From Morinoia aosen (Eukaryota; Arthropoda; Malacostraca; Amphipoda; Talitridae), in assembly GCA_030386875.1 (NCBI GenBank), contig CM059558.1, positions 13,271,752 through 13,335,751 on the forward strand: a stretch of 64,000 nt of DNA, written 5' to 3'. The translations under genes and the position numbers were made by a program. Positions within the stretch are counted from its first letter, which is position 1. The number at the start of each line of letters is the position of its first letter. Under the pieces are notes generated by a model, which was not told the DNA's origin, made no database searches, and worked only from the letters and a program-made list of their open reading frames with translations. Below are positions 23,959-35,599 of this stretch, piece by piece.

Positions 23959-26900
23959 ATGGCGACTGCAGTTCAGCGCAGTGTGCGCAACGTTAAAGCT
24001 GCCTCTAATGAAGAAAAAACCCCGCTCCCTTCCAACCTCCATCGTACGAGTCCAATGTCCATGGTGCAGTATCTGTGCAGATCAAATATTGGTGGTGATG
24101 CTATTTTGACTGGCCGTAGCACGAGTTCTGCTTCTGTTAAGACCACAAATCCATCTTCGTCCTCCTATTCCCCCGATCTACGATCTCTCCTTTCAGTTCA
24201 AAATGCACTCGAGAAGCCTGCAGGTCAGTCTATCCAAAATTCCGCTGCAAATACAAGCAGGAGTTCAGTCATAACGCGCAACAACAACGTATTACGACCC
24301 GTCAGAATTAAAAGCATCTCTACGATTCAGTCTTCGGCCTCATCTCACGTAGTGCCTGCCAGAAAACTCGCGAGTCAATTGTCTAATTCTGCACCTCGAG
24401 TCAATGGTAATCTTACAGAAGCTACTTACTGGTGGTCTCCTCTTCATTGCTCGACGAGCGAATCTTCCCGTGCGCCTTCAGTAATTCCTTCCTTATCGTC
24501 GGCAAGTTCGACTCCTGTTCGTTCATTTACGGTGGTGAGAGGCTCAACACGTACGGTATCTCGGGTCGCTCTTAAACGGCCTAGACCGAATGACCCTACG
24601 CCATCTACTGTTGCTGGAACGAATCATTCGGCAGGACAACCTAGTGCTCTAACCCAGCTAACCATGGCTGTTGGAAGTCCTAACGTAAGTTTCGCTTCGA
24701 ATGAATCTTCCAGGAATAAAATTTCGGGCTCTTCGTCGCCTCTTCGGAAAGGACCCATCGAGCCTAGATCCTCCAGCCCACACTCTTCTCTGGATCAGTC
24801 TAGAATTCAACGCTGGACTCCTTCTCCTCTGGAATCTAACTCCTCCAGCGAGTCGCCCAGAGACCCCATATGGGAAATGTCACCGAAGGAAATGGATGTC
24901 GCTTCGGTTTTAGTTAACCTTAAGTCTATGAGTAAGTACCATTCTATTGGAAATTATAATAAAATAAATATTCTAACGTGAAAGCATTCCGTGCAAACGT
25001 GTTGCGCGCTTCGCCGTTGAATTGACAAAGGTTGTGCTCTTTCTGGGGCCGGATCTTTAAACAATTTACACAGATTTAGCGGTTTAATCGATAGCGAAAG
25101 TTATTTTTGTCGACTTTGCATAACTACGAGCTGTTTTTCTGGCCAAAATTCTCAAACTTGAACTTTCTAAAGGAAATTTGCGGATTTTGGACAAAAATGA
25201 GCACTTGTAGCCTTGAAAAGTCGACAGACGGAATAACTTTTGCAGTCGATTGTCCCGCTATACAACTGCGCAAATTGTTTGCAAATCCGGCTCCTGCATG
25301 TAATTAATAATTTAAACTTGACTGACACCATGTTGTTGCATCCAGGTGTTGCTCCCCGTTGAGAAAAGGGAGAACTCAGCTACAATTCCCCACTCTACCC
25401 AGATGTCGGAAATGGTTACCGGCTTGACCGGGTGTAACCGCCACTGCGTTATGGTGTTAATTGTAAAACATTTGAAAAATCAACGCACAAGATGATATGT
25501 ATCAGGCTTAATTGGAATAAAGCATCTTTTTTTTTGACCGGGGGTAACCGTCAGTGCGTTCTTGTGTTAGTCATCAGGTATTTGAAAAACCAATGCACAA
25601 GACGATATGTATCAGGCTTGATTGATTTCAATAAAGCATCCTTTATCCATCCTGGTGTTAGTTATGAGTCACTTTAAAAACTTTCGCACAAGATATGTAT
25701 CAGGCTTGATTGGAATAAAACCTCCTTTGTCCCCAGGTGTGGACGGCCACGCCGCGCACCAGCCGAGTGATGCCAAGGGCCCCCCCGCCAAGAAGCGTCG
25801 CGGGAACCTCAACAAAGAGTCGGTCAACATCCTCAAAAAATGGCTCTACGAAAATCGCTACAAAGCCTACCCTACTGATGAACAAAAAGCAGCGCTCGCC
25901 AAAGAGTCGAACCTTACGCTCCTTCAGGTATGAATGAATAGGATAAATTTTTGCTTTGTTGGTGAACACGTTATTTCTCATTCATGTTTAAAAATTTATT
26001 TTTGTATCTAATTTTTACCGTAAATGAGCAGTTCGAATTTTTTTCTCGTGATATTGCGTAATTCGATTTTTAAATACTAATCTAGGGTTCATAAATCTAT
26101 ACGAACAGAAATTGAGTCAATTCAAAGTTATTCTTTAATAGCGTTATTTTTATTAATGTTATTTTTTAAAAAGTTATTATTTTGGGCTCATAAATGGTCG
26201 CAGGCTCGTTGCTGAAATGAGGCGAGATGTCGTTGGATATATGTAAGATTCGCGAGCTCTTCGCGAGATGAGCTGGCAGAGTTCATTTTTACCTACATAT
26301 TCTTGAGAAAGAGCTTTCCTTACAGCAATCGTGCAACTTTTTACAACAAAATCACCAAGGCTTCCTTGAAAAGTCTACAAATATTCAATTAAAGAAATGT
26401 ACGTATTGATAGTAATTCAATGCACTAAAAAGAGTAGTAGTGGTTGATACACTCTGAATTAATCAAGGTGTCCCCATAAAGTCTACAAGTACTCAGTTGG
26501 GAACATACGCAATGTGATTAAATAAACGAATTAAATTCGAGTGTGTAATTTATCCGTCTTCTAATTTTGCATTTCGGGGGTTAATTTTGCTGCTTCGGGA
26601 AATGCCCCTCAGGGGGAGACAACTGTTGTATCTATGCGCATTAGCGCTCCCAGGGGAACCATGTGAGGGCCCGAGCTAAAGCTTAGGTAGGCTTCCTTTT
26701 TGTTGTAATAAAATAAGTTTTTGTTTTGTTATGGACCATCTTTTTTCGGTTCACTACTGTCCTGTTTTTCAGCACCTACTACTTTCTTCTTCAACTTTTT
26801 CTTGTTTCATGAACTTCTTTCCTAGCTTACTGTTTCTGTGCACCTTGTGCATAGATTTCGCGTTTCCTCAACTCCATACTAAATGGCGCCTTCCTCTTTC

Positions 26901-28462
26901 CTCTCTTAGAACATCTTTGTCGTGGTTAAGGGAGGCTAAAACTTTCTTATATAATAATAATAATAATAATAATTCTTTGGGAAATATGACGCCCGCCAGC
27001 CTCTTGTAAATATAGCGTAAGTAAGCGATGCAAATGGAAGTCTGAAATTCTGCTCCGTTGTCATACTGATTGAATTAAATCTATTCATTTTCACTGTGAT
27101 AATTAGTCAGAAGCGCTTGCGAAACCCAAATGATAACAAATTTTTTTACCTTACTTCAAATTGCATTGTTTTTTAGACCCAAACATTTTCCCTTTTTATC
27201 GCATGTTTGCAATTGGTTCATTCATCAATGCCAGACGCAGACTGCAACCCACAAGTTTTTTTTTATCGTTATTCCGTGGATGCAAACATTCTCACCCTTC
27301 CTTTTTATCGCAGGTGTGCAATTGGTTCATCAATGCCCGACGCAGACAGCTACCAAATTTGCTTCAGCAAGAAGGTTGCTCTCCTGAACAGTTCACCATC
27401 ACACGCAAGGGCAACCAAAGAGCCAAAAAATCTTCACCGAGCCTTGACCCAACCAGAGCGAGACCGACGTGTCAGGCCATGGATCAAAGTTCCAACGTAG
27501 GAGCGACATGCCTTCCTCTAGCAGAACACAACCATCCTCGCCTTGTGACCACTCAACCCGAAATCAAGGAAGAAGTTAATTCTTCTGGGAATTATCCTTA
27601 CCCGTCGACGCAGTGGAATGGCCATTACGAGCATGCGCAGCGGATTCCAGTTTGGGTTCCACAAAGGCATTTGGAGAGAATGTTTACTCCTGCGGTGCAG
27701 CAGAGCGAGCTGTACGTCACTGAAATTGACGGCACAGATCCGTACTCGACGTCGTACTCCGGTGGTCCGTCAACCGGACCTGTGCCTTCTAATTCTTTCC
27801 ATTTGAACGAAATCGTGTGCACTCCTGGTCCGTCTCCTCAATTCCTTAACGAAGGAGGGAACTTGTTCATGCCTCATATTCAGGAAATCGAATCTTACGG
27901 GTATTCGCCGGTGACGCAATACGGTGGTACCATCGGTGAAAACGGAACGACTCCTCCTCCGACGCCTCCAAATGTAAACGCCTGCCAGAACTCTGAATCT
28001 CCATCACTGGAACACCAAAACTGCACTTCTTATAAGTCTGAAAAAACTCCGCACTTCGAATGTGATAACATGAGCAGCCGCAGTTTATCCTCCTCAACGC
28101 AATACGAACCCGCTGTTCCAAATGCAGTTCGGATTTATGACAGCGTCGGGACTGACAACGCTTCTTTCAGAGCGCTAGAGGATCCTTGCACTAACCATTC
28201 GTTCCAAGTCATTGACGGTTCATCGGACCACGACCAGCCCATGAACCATTCACTGCAGACACGGATGTTGGATGCTGAAGCAAGTTCGTCACCGGACACT
28301 GACTACAACAGCCTACATCTGCTCGTGGACACAGCTTTAGGTAACTGCAGCGACACTGAGCAACAGCGTCAGTTTATCGATGCGACCGCCGGTTACTTGG
28401 TGGCTGGCTTGCATGGAGGGCAGGAGGCTGAGGAAGCTCCCAAAGTGTTGCTTTCTCTTTAA
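23959..28462 (+). CDS. TGIF-type TALE homeodomain transcription factor (3 coding exons)
   Basis: Coding exons are 23959-24931, 25737-25927 and 27314-28462, joined at A|GTAAGT, CCCCAG|GTG, CAG|GTATGA and CGCAG|GTG. They give 770 residues in frame. Residues 343-405 form a TALE homeodomain: RRGNL-x-KESV entry, WLYE, the three-residue loop around Y366-KAYP, and recognition helix V389[10 protein letters not shown] with Ile at position 50, typical of TALE proteins. RRGNL, KESV and WLYE-x-RY-x-AYP point to TGIF (Drosophila achintya/vismay) rather than Meis, Pbx or Irx. The intron after Q388 splits the homeodomain just before the recognition helix. The N-terminal 324 residues are Ser/Pro-rich with no recognised domain, as is the C-terminal tail. 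Known family role: nuclear TGTCA-binding regulators, TGF-beta/SMAD co-repressors in vertebrates and spermatocyte regulators in flies. An alternative C-terminus is described at 31613-31704. The family assignment is strong; the UTRs are unknown. Confidence 0.93.
25428..25731. repeat. Tandem copies of the intron 3' end before the homeodomain exon
   Basis: Three units (starting at 25428, 25538 and 25651; ~110, 113 and 81 bp) share ATTTGAAAAA(T/C)CAA, GCACAAGA, ATATGTATCAGGCTT and GGAATAAA. Each starts with a CC-x-GGTGT-like head. The real exon start at 25732-25740 (CCCCAGGTGT) has the same head, but only there is the AG acceptor present. Confidence 0.8.
26604..26972 (+). mobile_element. SINE-like family copy with (AAT)n tail, in intron 2 of the TGIF-like gene
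   Basis: It begins CCCCTCAGGGGG, passes GTTGTATCTATG, TTAGCGCTCCCAGGGG and GGGCCCGAGCTAAAG, and ends GGGAGGCTAAAACTTTC followed by an ATAATAATAAT tail. Short similar flanks (GGGAAATG before, GGGAAATATG after) may be a target-site duplication. A defined 5' end, a simple-repeat 3' tail and flanking duplications fit a retroposed SINE in sense orientation. No RNA polymerase III box could be assigned with confidence. Confidence 0.8.
27175..27283 (+). pseudogene. Decayed tandem copy of the exon 3 splice acceptor and exon start
   Basis: A ~109 bp unit directly before exon 3 repeats its intron end and first ~50 coding bases: CAAACATT, CCTTTTTATCGCA, GCAATTGGTTCAT, ATCAATGCC and GACGCAGAC. In this copy the acceptor reads GCATGT instead of GCAGGT. 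A 4 bp insertion after GGTTCAT shifts the frame inside the WFINARRR coding block. It cannot encode a working recognition helix and looks like a dead tandem duplication. Confidence 0.85.
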
Positions 28463-28804
28463 TTGACGTAGTTAAGAAGCTAGAATCACATGAAAAATTA
28501 GTTGTCTTGCTGGTGGGTCTGTCGTCCGTCTGAGTCGCGTGCTAGGAGTGTGTTTGCTTACAAATCCTAATTTACAAATTTGGTCATGAACTTTTCCCGC
28601 TTTCCTAAATTTTGAAGGAAAACCACTGGTCAATTTTACTAAAACTTTACGAGAGTATAACTTTGAGATAACGTGAATCCCTGCATCATAATTCTGCTCA
28701 ACGTTTCGGTCTAACATGTCTAACATCTACAGGAACCTAAGATCTCTAAAGTTAATGCATTTCAAATTTCAATGTAAAATATTCTTCAAGTGATTCTATT
28801 GCGC

Positions 28805-28810
28805 AATAAA
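28805..28810 (+). terminator. Possible polyadenylation signal
   Basis: AATAAA lies 343 bp after the stop of the three-exon TGIF-like form. It would end the transcript that does not use the 31.6 kb exon. Confidence 0.3.
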
Positions 28811-28862
28811 CAAAAATCGCATATTATTTAGTACGTTGGGAAATATTTGTACTAACAATACT

Positions 28863-30353
28863 TTTTTAACGATCAAAGCACTACGTTCCACTAACAACAC
28901 TTTAAAGGAACAAGTGCACTACAATCTACCACCGATGTTGGCCATGGAATGGCCTCAACCACTCATGCAAGCTTAGTACATAAATATAGAAAACAATAAT
29001 GAGAAGTTTCCAGATATAAACAAGCGAAAAAAATTGATATATTTGTCGTATTTTAGTTTGATGTGCGGAATTCACTTTTTGATGGTACAAAAAAATGCTC
29101 TCTCAAAGCGGTATATACATGCAGCATGAGGTCTATCCCAGCAGCATGAAGCCCACCATTCATCTGAACATCACATGAATTTACCGCCTGCTGAAACCCT
29201 AATTAATTATTTGCCATTAGTGTTCAGCCATCATAATACCCGTGAATTAAAAAGAGGTGAGGCAATTGCTATCAAACAGCGCATTAATGTCAAGTACGAC
29301 CTAGGTTTCAACTTTCTCAAACTGTACTAGTCTAAAAACTTCTCGTGACCATTCTTTAGTAAACTAGCGAGTGCTGATTGTGTTGTTTCTATGTCAAACA
29401 GCTATGGGAGGTAAAATTGCACTTATTACTAAAGCGAGTGTGATTGGTGCAAATACTTCCCTTCATACCGAATTATGTGTGATTTTTGTCTAGTTTATTG
29501 CACTTAAAAATTGTTAGAATTTCATTGTCAGTTAAAATGAAAGGCATCTATTTTTACAGATCTTAGGTTCCTGGAGATAGCCAATGTGTTACACCTAAAC
29601 GTTGAGTAGAGTTTCAGTACTGTGAGTCACAATATTAGTAGATTTAATTCCGTATATTTTTAGGAAAATTGGGAAATGAGTATCTCTGAAAATTTAGGAA
29701 GGCGGAAAAACTCTTTGAGCAGAATTGTGAATTGAAAAGTTTATATTAAATATATAAGCCCCCAATAGAAAAGCGATTTGATAGACTTGATGTAGTCAGG
29801 GAGAGACTCTAGAGGAGTCTTACCACTGGAATAATGAACTTAATCTAGTCCTTAGTGTTTTAGGGTTGACATATACGAGTCATAGTCTTGACATTGTCCA
29901 AGTCATCGTCTTGACATTTTCAAAGTCATTGTCCACGTCATATTCTGACTGGTATTGTCGTGGTCTTTGTAAAGAACAGGACTTCTCCGGTCCCTTGCAG
30001 CCCGTGACTCCGTCAATCTTCGAGGTTTTTACAAGGTTTTCATGTACTGTACATATGTATACTCCTCTACTTACGTAATGTTTAGTAATTCCTATAGATA
30101 TCTAATCAAAAACAATTATTTAAAAAAAAGAGGTATGTACTTTTGAAACTCTGGTATGGGTAAAGTTTTGCCATTTGTTCGCGATATCTAGCCAGTGTTT
30201 CGAAGTTAGTGAAGAGATGAAAGTCTAAACATTGTGCTCGTTTTGAGCTGATGGACCCAGCTCCATACCCGCGAAAGAAAGAAAACCCTCTCTGACTTTT
30301 CTGAAAAAAGCTGCATCTGTTCATAGATTTTTCAAGAGTGATGTCCTTAACAC
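28863..30353. other. Intergenic or intronic sequence
   Basis: The only structure seen is a ~20 bp repeat CTTGACATT(G/T)TCCAAGTCAT, about four imperfect units, at 29866-29955. If the fourth TGIF-like exon is real, this is intron. Confidence 0.4.
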
Positions 30354-30571
30354 GTCAAGTGCGGCGGGTTAAACTGAAGTTCAATATTCATCCCAAATTA
30401 GAGTTCATTTTAGAGAGCAGTTTTGAAAAATAACGAACATCAAATAGATCACGCCTACATTTAGTTTTCATTAAGTATTTATCGAATTTGAGTTAGTGAC
30501 TGCTGGTCGGTCAGCAGCATTATGAAAATCCCCTCAGTGACCACCGGTGGGTCACGTCGCTCTTAAAAGTG
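30354..30571 (+). mobile_element. MITE family B copy
   Basis: It runs from CAAGTGCGGCGGGTTAAAC to CACGTCGCTCTTAAAAGTGC, short imperfect inverted ends. In between are TTGAGTTAGTGACTGCTGG, TCGGTCAGCAGCATTATGAA and GACCACCGGTGGGTCACG. There is no coding capacity. Length is close to the other full copies at 36302 and 53835. Confidence 0.8.
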
Positions 30572-31199
30572 CTTAAAAATATTCCCTTGTTTAGCCTGTA
30601 GTTAAAAAAAACTTATGGCTTGGGTACATGGTTTACGCAGCTTTCCGTTAGGAAAGGACAATCAATATTCATATCTGCTGTATGTCTTCTGTTTTCAAGT
30701 GCTAAAACCAGCCTGGTTTAATTTCTGACACAGGCCAGAGAGTAGGTTGCGTTCTTGCAGTCTTAAGATACAACTTGACAAAATTTGTGTCTATTGCATG
30801 GCTGTTAGACTTCCAACAACTAAATGCACTGCATAATTAAAACCTAATTCAATAGATTACTCTCGTTCTGCATGCGGTATGTCGCTTTGGAAACTTGTGA
30901 ATGTTTTTCTTAATATACTTAGATGTATCACAATAGTTATTGAAAAATAACTTTTTAGAGCTCAAACCTAGATGCTTCTGACAAATTTCTCATCTCAAAC
31001 TAAGTGCCTGTCAGTGTGACTGAATTTTGTCTTAGCTAGTGTTGTCAAAAGTGTACATGCATTTTCACTGATTTAGGGTTTTCAAAAGTCAACTCATTTC
31101 ACTACTTCATGTTTTCGTATTCGGTTATTTTCGATTCGCTACTTTAAGATTTTCTGAGTAACGTTGTTGCTCGGATCCAAATTTTTAGGTGATCTTTTG

Positions 31200-31421
31200 C
31201 ACTTCGACTGCGGCAGGTATAACAGAAGTTCATTATTTAATTCAAATGTAAAGTAAATTGTAGTAATGTTGAAATTTTGTACCAAACATTAACTGGATCA
31301 CGTTTTTATTTAGTTTTTATTAAGGAATTTTCTTTAAATTGACTTTGTGACTACTGATTGGTCAGTAGCATAATGAAAACTCCCTGAGAGACCAAATATG
31401 ACTTTGAGTCGCAGTCTAAGT
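31200..31421 (+). mobile_element. MITE family B copy (diverged)
   Basis: It starts CACTTCGACTGCGGCAGGT and ends GAGTCGCAGTCTAAGTG, which are imperfect inverted ends. The CACCGGTGG motif conserved elsewhere is lost in this copy (GAGACCAAATATGAC instead). Confidence 0.75.
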
Positions 31422-31612
31422 GTTAAAATCTCTCAATTTACATTCACGACATGTTTTCCCAGTCAGCATTCAAAGTCTGTTTTAGTACCTCGATGTGTTA
31501 ACAAATCAGTGAGGATGCAGCGTGGTAGACTAGCCACACGGCTGAAACTTATCAGTGGCTCTAGGGAAGTACTTGTTGGTCTGCTCAACTGACTTTTCTT
31601 GCCCATTCACAG

Positions 31613-31704
31613 ATTATTTTCAAGACTGTTCGAGCGAAGAAAGTGGAGGTTCTCCCTCCAGCGGACGCAGTTCTTCGGCTTCCTCTGACTGTAGTTCTGC
31701 GTAG
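31613..31704 (+). CDS. Candidate alternative last coding exon of the TGIF-like gene
   Basis: A strong acceptor (CTGACTTTTCTTGCCCATTC then ACAG, with possible branch points CTCAAC/CTGAC) precedes this exon. A good donor exists inside TGIF-like exon 3: TTTAG|GTAACT after 28340. Both are phase 1. Joining them continues the frame as Asp-Tyr-Phe-Gln-Asp-Cys and then a tail of mostly Ser, Glu and Gly ending in Cys-Ser-Ser-Ala and TAG. That tail uses all six serine codons, which is unlike chance. The product would be 760 residues, replacing the last 40 residues of the unspliced form. Alternatively this is the last exon of another gene. No transcript evidence was available. Confidence 0.45.
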
Positions 31705-32228
31705 ATGTCCTCTTCACCAACCATTCCCCGCACCTCAGACTTCAAAAATAGATTACTCACGAGAATTGCTGCATGTGAACTTCGTTACAGTGTTGTGTGT
31801 GTGTGTGCGTGTGCGTTTAGCTAACGAATAGCGCTGTTGTACGTGAAGAAACAATAGAGCAAACTGGAGTTACAGATGCGCAAGTAACTATGCAAAAACT
31901 TCATTTAGACACTTCGATTTTCAACTACCAGGATTAATAGGCATTGATCGAAAAATATTTTACGGATTCACATTCTAAAGAAATCTTCAAAATTTACTAG
32001 CTGGCGCGAAGACGGTGGTCTCTGTTCTAAATAATTCATAGCTGAAATTAATTTTGTAATTTTGAGGTTGCTCGAAATGGGGAACTAGGCATTCTCTGAG
32101 TGAATGTACTTTCAAATTCGTGATTCTCAGCACAATTTCTTATTAAAATTTTATAGTTCAACTCATTGGGTTGTACACTTGGTGAATCCTAATTCATTTG
32201 GTTGACTGTATATGTACTGCAGCAGAGA

Positions 32229-32516
32229 TACCTAGCACGGTAGAGGAAACTAGGTAGGGTCATTTCTATGGGTGAAAATACACTTTCTCTTGTTCGGCTA
32301 GCCAATAGAAAGGCTTTATTTCAAACAAATTGCATGACGTCACCAAACTGCAATGTCGTTAGGCCAATAGTGGAGCCAAATTTGGGGGTAACAGTGCTAC
32401 AGATGCAATATGAGCGCTGCTATTGGTTCGTTGCCGTGACGTCAGCAAAACCACACCTTCAATGAAAAAAAGACTGGTTTGAACCTACCTTGTTTCCCTT
32501 ACCGTGATACCTAGTG
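32229..32516. mobile_element. MITE-like inverted-repeat element carrying two CRE palindromes
   Basis: Ends are inverted copies sharing CACGGTA..GGAAAC..GGTAGG (left 32236-32260; right, inverted, about 32486-32506). Inside, a second symmetry places CCAATAG/CTATTGG and two perfect TGACGTCA palindromes at 32335-32342 and 32437-32444. TGACGTCA is the known CREB/ATF site and CCAAT the NF-Y core. Function here is inference. Confidence 0.65.
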
Positions 32517-32737
32517 ACAGGAGGAGTTGTGGACATGGTTGTATTTTTGATGTCACTCGTTTATTTCGTGTGTAAACGTTGTGGGTCAGAACCATACTCG
32601 CTTTTATTTATAATAAATGGTTTTGAGACTCTTGGTGAAAATCAAATGTTCATATCTCCAGCTTTTCATTTGATCATTTTAAGAATTTTCTGAGCGCGTA
32701 ATTGTTGCTTCTTACGAATCGCCTCTCTGATTTCGCC

Positions 32738-32997
32738 TTACAATTACAATTGGCCTTACAATTTTCCAGCCCTACAATTTTACAATCGCCTTGCAATTAA
32801 AATTAGCCTCACAATTTTTAGCCTTACAATTTTACAATCGCCTTACAATTTTAGCCTTACAACTACAATTGGCCTTACAATTCTTCAGCCTTACAATTTT
32901 TCAATCGCCTTACAATTACAATTGGCCTTACAATTACAAATTGCCGTTACAATTTTTTAGCCTTACAATTTTACAATCGCCTTACAATTTTGGCTAG
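32738..32997. repeat. Short-period tandem repeat (CCTTACAATT-based)
   Basis: GCCTTACAATT(T/A) modules of 10-30 bp, alternating with ACAATCG and ACAATTGG, repeat about 15 times. One translated frame stays open but is low-complexity. Confidence 0.85.
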
Positions 32998-33901
32998 CCC
33001 CATATGTTTACTGGGAAAAATGACTTTGCTTCAGCGTTAAATAAATCTGCTTCACATCACATACTTTTCCTACATAATCACACGTAGTGTCGAGCAGCTC
33101 AAAGCGCACAAATTTTCTCCGTGAAGCATTTTTACTACCTTGTTTTTGTTGTTAGTGATTTGGTGTTCAATAACCTTTTCTTTCTTTGTTCTATTTTTCA
33201 TAGTGAACCTCAGGACGTTTTCTAGTTGTATGTTTTTTAAAACCGCAGTGTCCGTGAGTTGTATTAACTCTAAAGCATTAAACTGCGCTGTATAAAAGGT
33301 GCTTCTAATGAACCACATGTGTGAACTTTGTTTTTGGCATTTTTACACTCATTTGCTCGCGCATTTTCATTGCGGATAAAAATTGCGAACATTTTATCGT
33401 GATAAAATCGAGTCTGTAGGTACTAAGCATGAAGGCTTAATGCGTTATCAATTCGTTCTCACTATGCTATTCACAAAACTCATTGTGATGTAGGTACCGA
33501 TTTTTTCAGGAAGTTTTCTCACTATCGAAAATGCGCTTAGAAACTTTTAATGGGGATCACTTAGTTCGATTCCGAGTTTTCATTTGAGAATAATCCGTTT
33601 CTGTAGTACATTCTTAAGTATAGAGCTTCCAAATCTAAATGTGTAGCGTTCATGGAATACTTTGATCTATTTTGAAAGCAATAATCGCGTCTGCTTGCCT
33701 GTGTCTTATTTTGTTCATTTCGCGTAAAATGAAATTGTTTATAACCCTGAGGATGAGGCAATTTTCATTAGAAGTGTAGGCAATCGCGCTGGAAATGTTC
33801 CGAGAAGTTCATTCATTCAGCAAGCACCGGTCAGAATGAGTTCAAAACGGTTTTCAGGCCTCAGCAGTCTTAGGATGAGAGAAGATCTCTTCATTTGTTT
33901 A
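32998..33901. other. Intergenic sequence
   Basis: No repeat or supported exon was found. Short minus-strand frames at 33070-33318 and 33561-33761 have no recognisable content. Confidence 0.4.
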
Positions 33902-34016
33902 ACACTGACACTGTGGCAGGTTAATCTGAACTTCAACATTCAACTCAAATTTAGAGGCAATTTTAACAAGCAATGTTGAAAATGGTAAACACTAACTGGA
34001 TCGTGCCAAAGTGTGT
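33902..34016 (+). mobile_element. MITE family B, 5' half only
   Basis: It has the family start (ACACTGTGGCAGGTTAAT) and AACTCAAATTTAGAG, and stops after ACTGGATCGTGCCAAAGTG. The TCGGTCAGCAG and CACCGGTGG half is absent, so this is a 3'-truncated or internally deleted copy. Confidence 0.65.
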
Positions 34017-34564
34017 TGTGTATTTACAAGTTTTTCGTATTCCCCGATATAAAATAGACCTCAAAAAATAATAATAATATCATTAATAATATTTCTCATT
34101 GTCTGATTAACGACGAGTAACTAAGAACAAATACATGAATAATTAAAATCCATCAGTCTTATAAGACGGACTTCATATTATCTTGAAGAATGAGACAAAA
34201 AATATTTTTTTGATTGGAATAAACATTCGCTTCAGATGATTGAAAAAGCGAATAACATCGCTAAGATGGAAGCTCAACCCTATACTTGTGACTAATACAA
34301 TAATTGTGTGGAGCAGAATTTGTTGGTTTTCGTGTTGCTGCCTCTAATTTTGTTCTTTTCTTGTTTTCACTTGTTGCTTTACTGCGAATGCTTCATTGTT
34401 TTTGTGTTCTACTAATTTTTGTACGATAAAATTAGGCCATCGCAGCTACCGAGTAATTTGTTGCGCAGTTCATTACTGTGCGAGTTGCGCTCAATTTCAT
34501 ATGTGCTGTAATGTGCATTAGCCTTTAATGTTTATTTCATTAATGTAGCTTTGATGTGCGCTTA

Positions 34565-34715
34565 TTGCTGGATATTGGCGAATATTGGGAAATATTGGTG
34601 AATAATAGCAAACATTGGTAAATATTGGCAAATTTTGGAAATATTGCCGAATAATGCTGAATATTGCCGAATATTGGTGAATATTGGCGAACATTTGCGA
34701 ATATTGGCAAGTATT
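34565..34715. repeat. ~9-10 bp degenerate repeat (GAATATTGG)
   Basis: AATATTGG(C/T/G)(G/A)A modules follow one another about 15 times. Frames on both strands are low-complexity. Confidence 0.85.
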
Positions 34716-35028
34716 GATGTAGCGCTAGCGTCAGTCCCAAGATATTACGTCCAAGTGACGTTACCGAAGACATCGAGAGGCGTAAGCTATAATTTGTTTA
34801 GGAGACGCGACCTTAGTCTTCCAGTTATGAAATTCAAGCCTTCGGGAAACACGATTTAAATTTCAGAGTAACGCAGCAGAAGTCTTAGAGTAGCGCAATT
34901 CATCTTCAGGCAACGTCGCCAAAGTCGAAGGGTAATGTGACCGAAGTCTTCCATCGGGTAACGAAAGGCAGGGTGTGAACATTTTGAAAGCGTATGTATT
35001 TCAGTGCCTTTTTCATCACATATCTTAG

Positions 35029-35541
35029 TGTGGCTTACCTATTACTGGTGTGGCTTGACCCATTACTGGTGTGGCTTGACCCAATTCTGGTGTGGCTTGA
35101 CCCATTACTGGTGTGGCTTGACCCATTACTGGTGTGGCTTGACCCATTACTGGTGTGGCTTGACCCAATTCTGGTGTGGCTTGACCCATTACTGGTGTGG
35201 CTTGATCCATTACTGGTGTGGCTTGACCCATTACTGGTGTGGCTTGACCCATTACTGGTGTGGCTTGACCCATTACTGGTGTGGCTTGACCCATTACTGG
35301 TGTGGCTTGACCCATTACTGGTGTGGCTTGACCCATTACTGGTGTGGCTTGACCCATTACTGGTGTGGCTTGACCCAATTCTGGTGTGGCTTGACCCATT
35401 ACTGGTGTGGCTTGACCCATTACTGGTGTGGCTTGACCCATTACTGGTGTGGCTTGACCCATTACTGGTGTGGCTTGACCCATTACTGGTGTGGCTTGAC
35501 CCATTACTGGTGTGGCTTGACCCATTACTGGTGTGGCTTAA
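35029..35541. repeat. 21 bp minisatellite, ~24 copies
   Basis: The unit is GTGTGGCTTGACCCATTACTG less one base (21 bp) and copies are nearly identical. Three carry AATTCTGG in place of ATTACTGG, at about 35080, 35165 and 35375. Because 21 is divisible by three, two plus frames and one minus frame stay open, giving heptad peptides (for example Met-Gly-Gln-Ala-Thr-Pro-Val). High identity suggests recent expansion. I see no start or exon context for translation. Confidence 0.95.
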
Positions 35542-35599
35542 CCCGAATGTTGGTCAACGCTATCCTTTGTAATATTTTATTGACGCATATGGGATATTC

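Noticed and set aside
26731..27009. Open frame resembling one at 43876-44130 on the other strand
   Set aside because: The protein-level similarity comes from two copies of the SINE-like repeat, not from a gene family.
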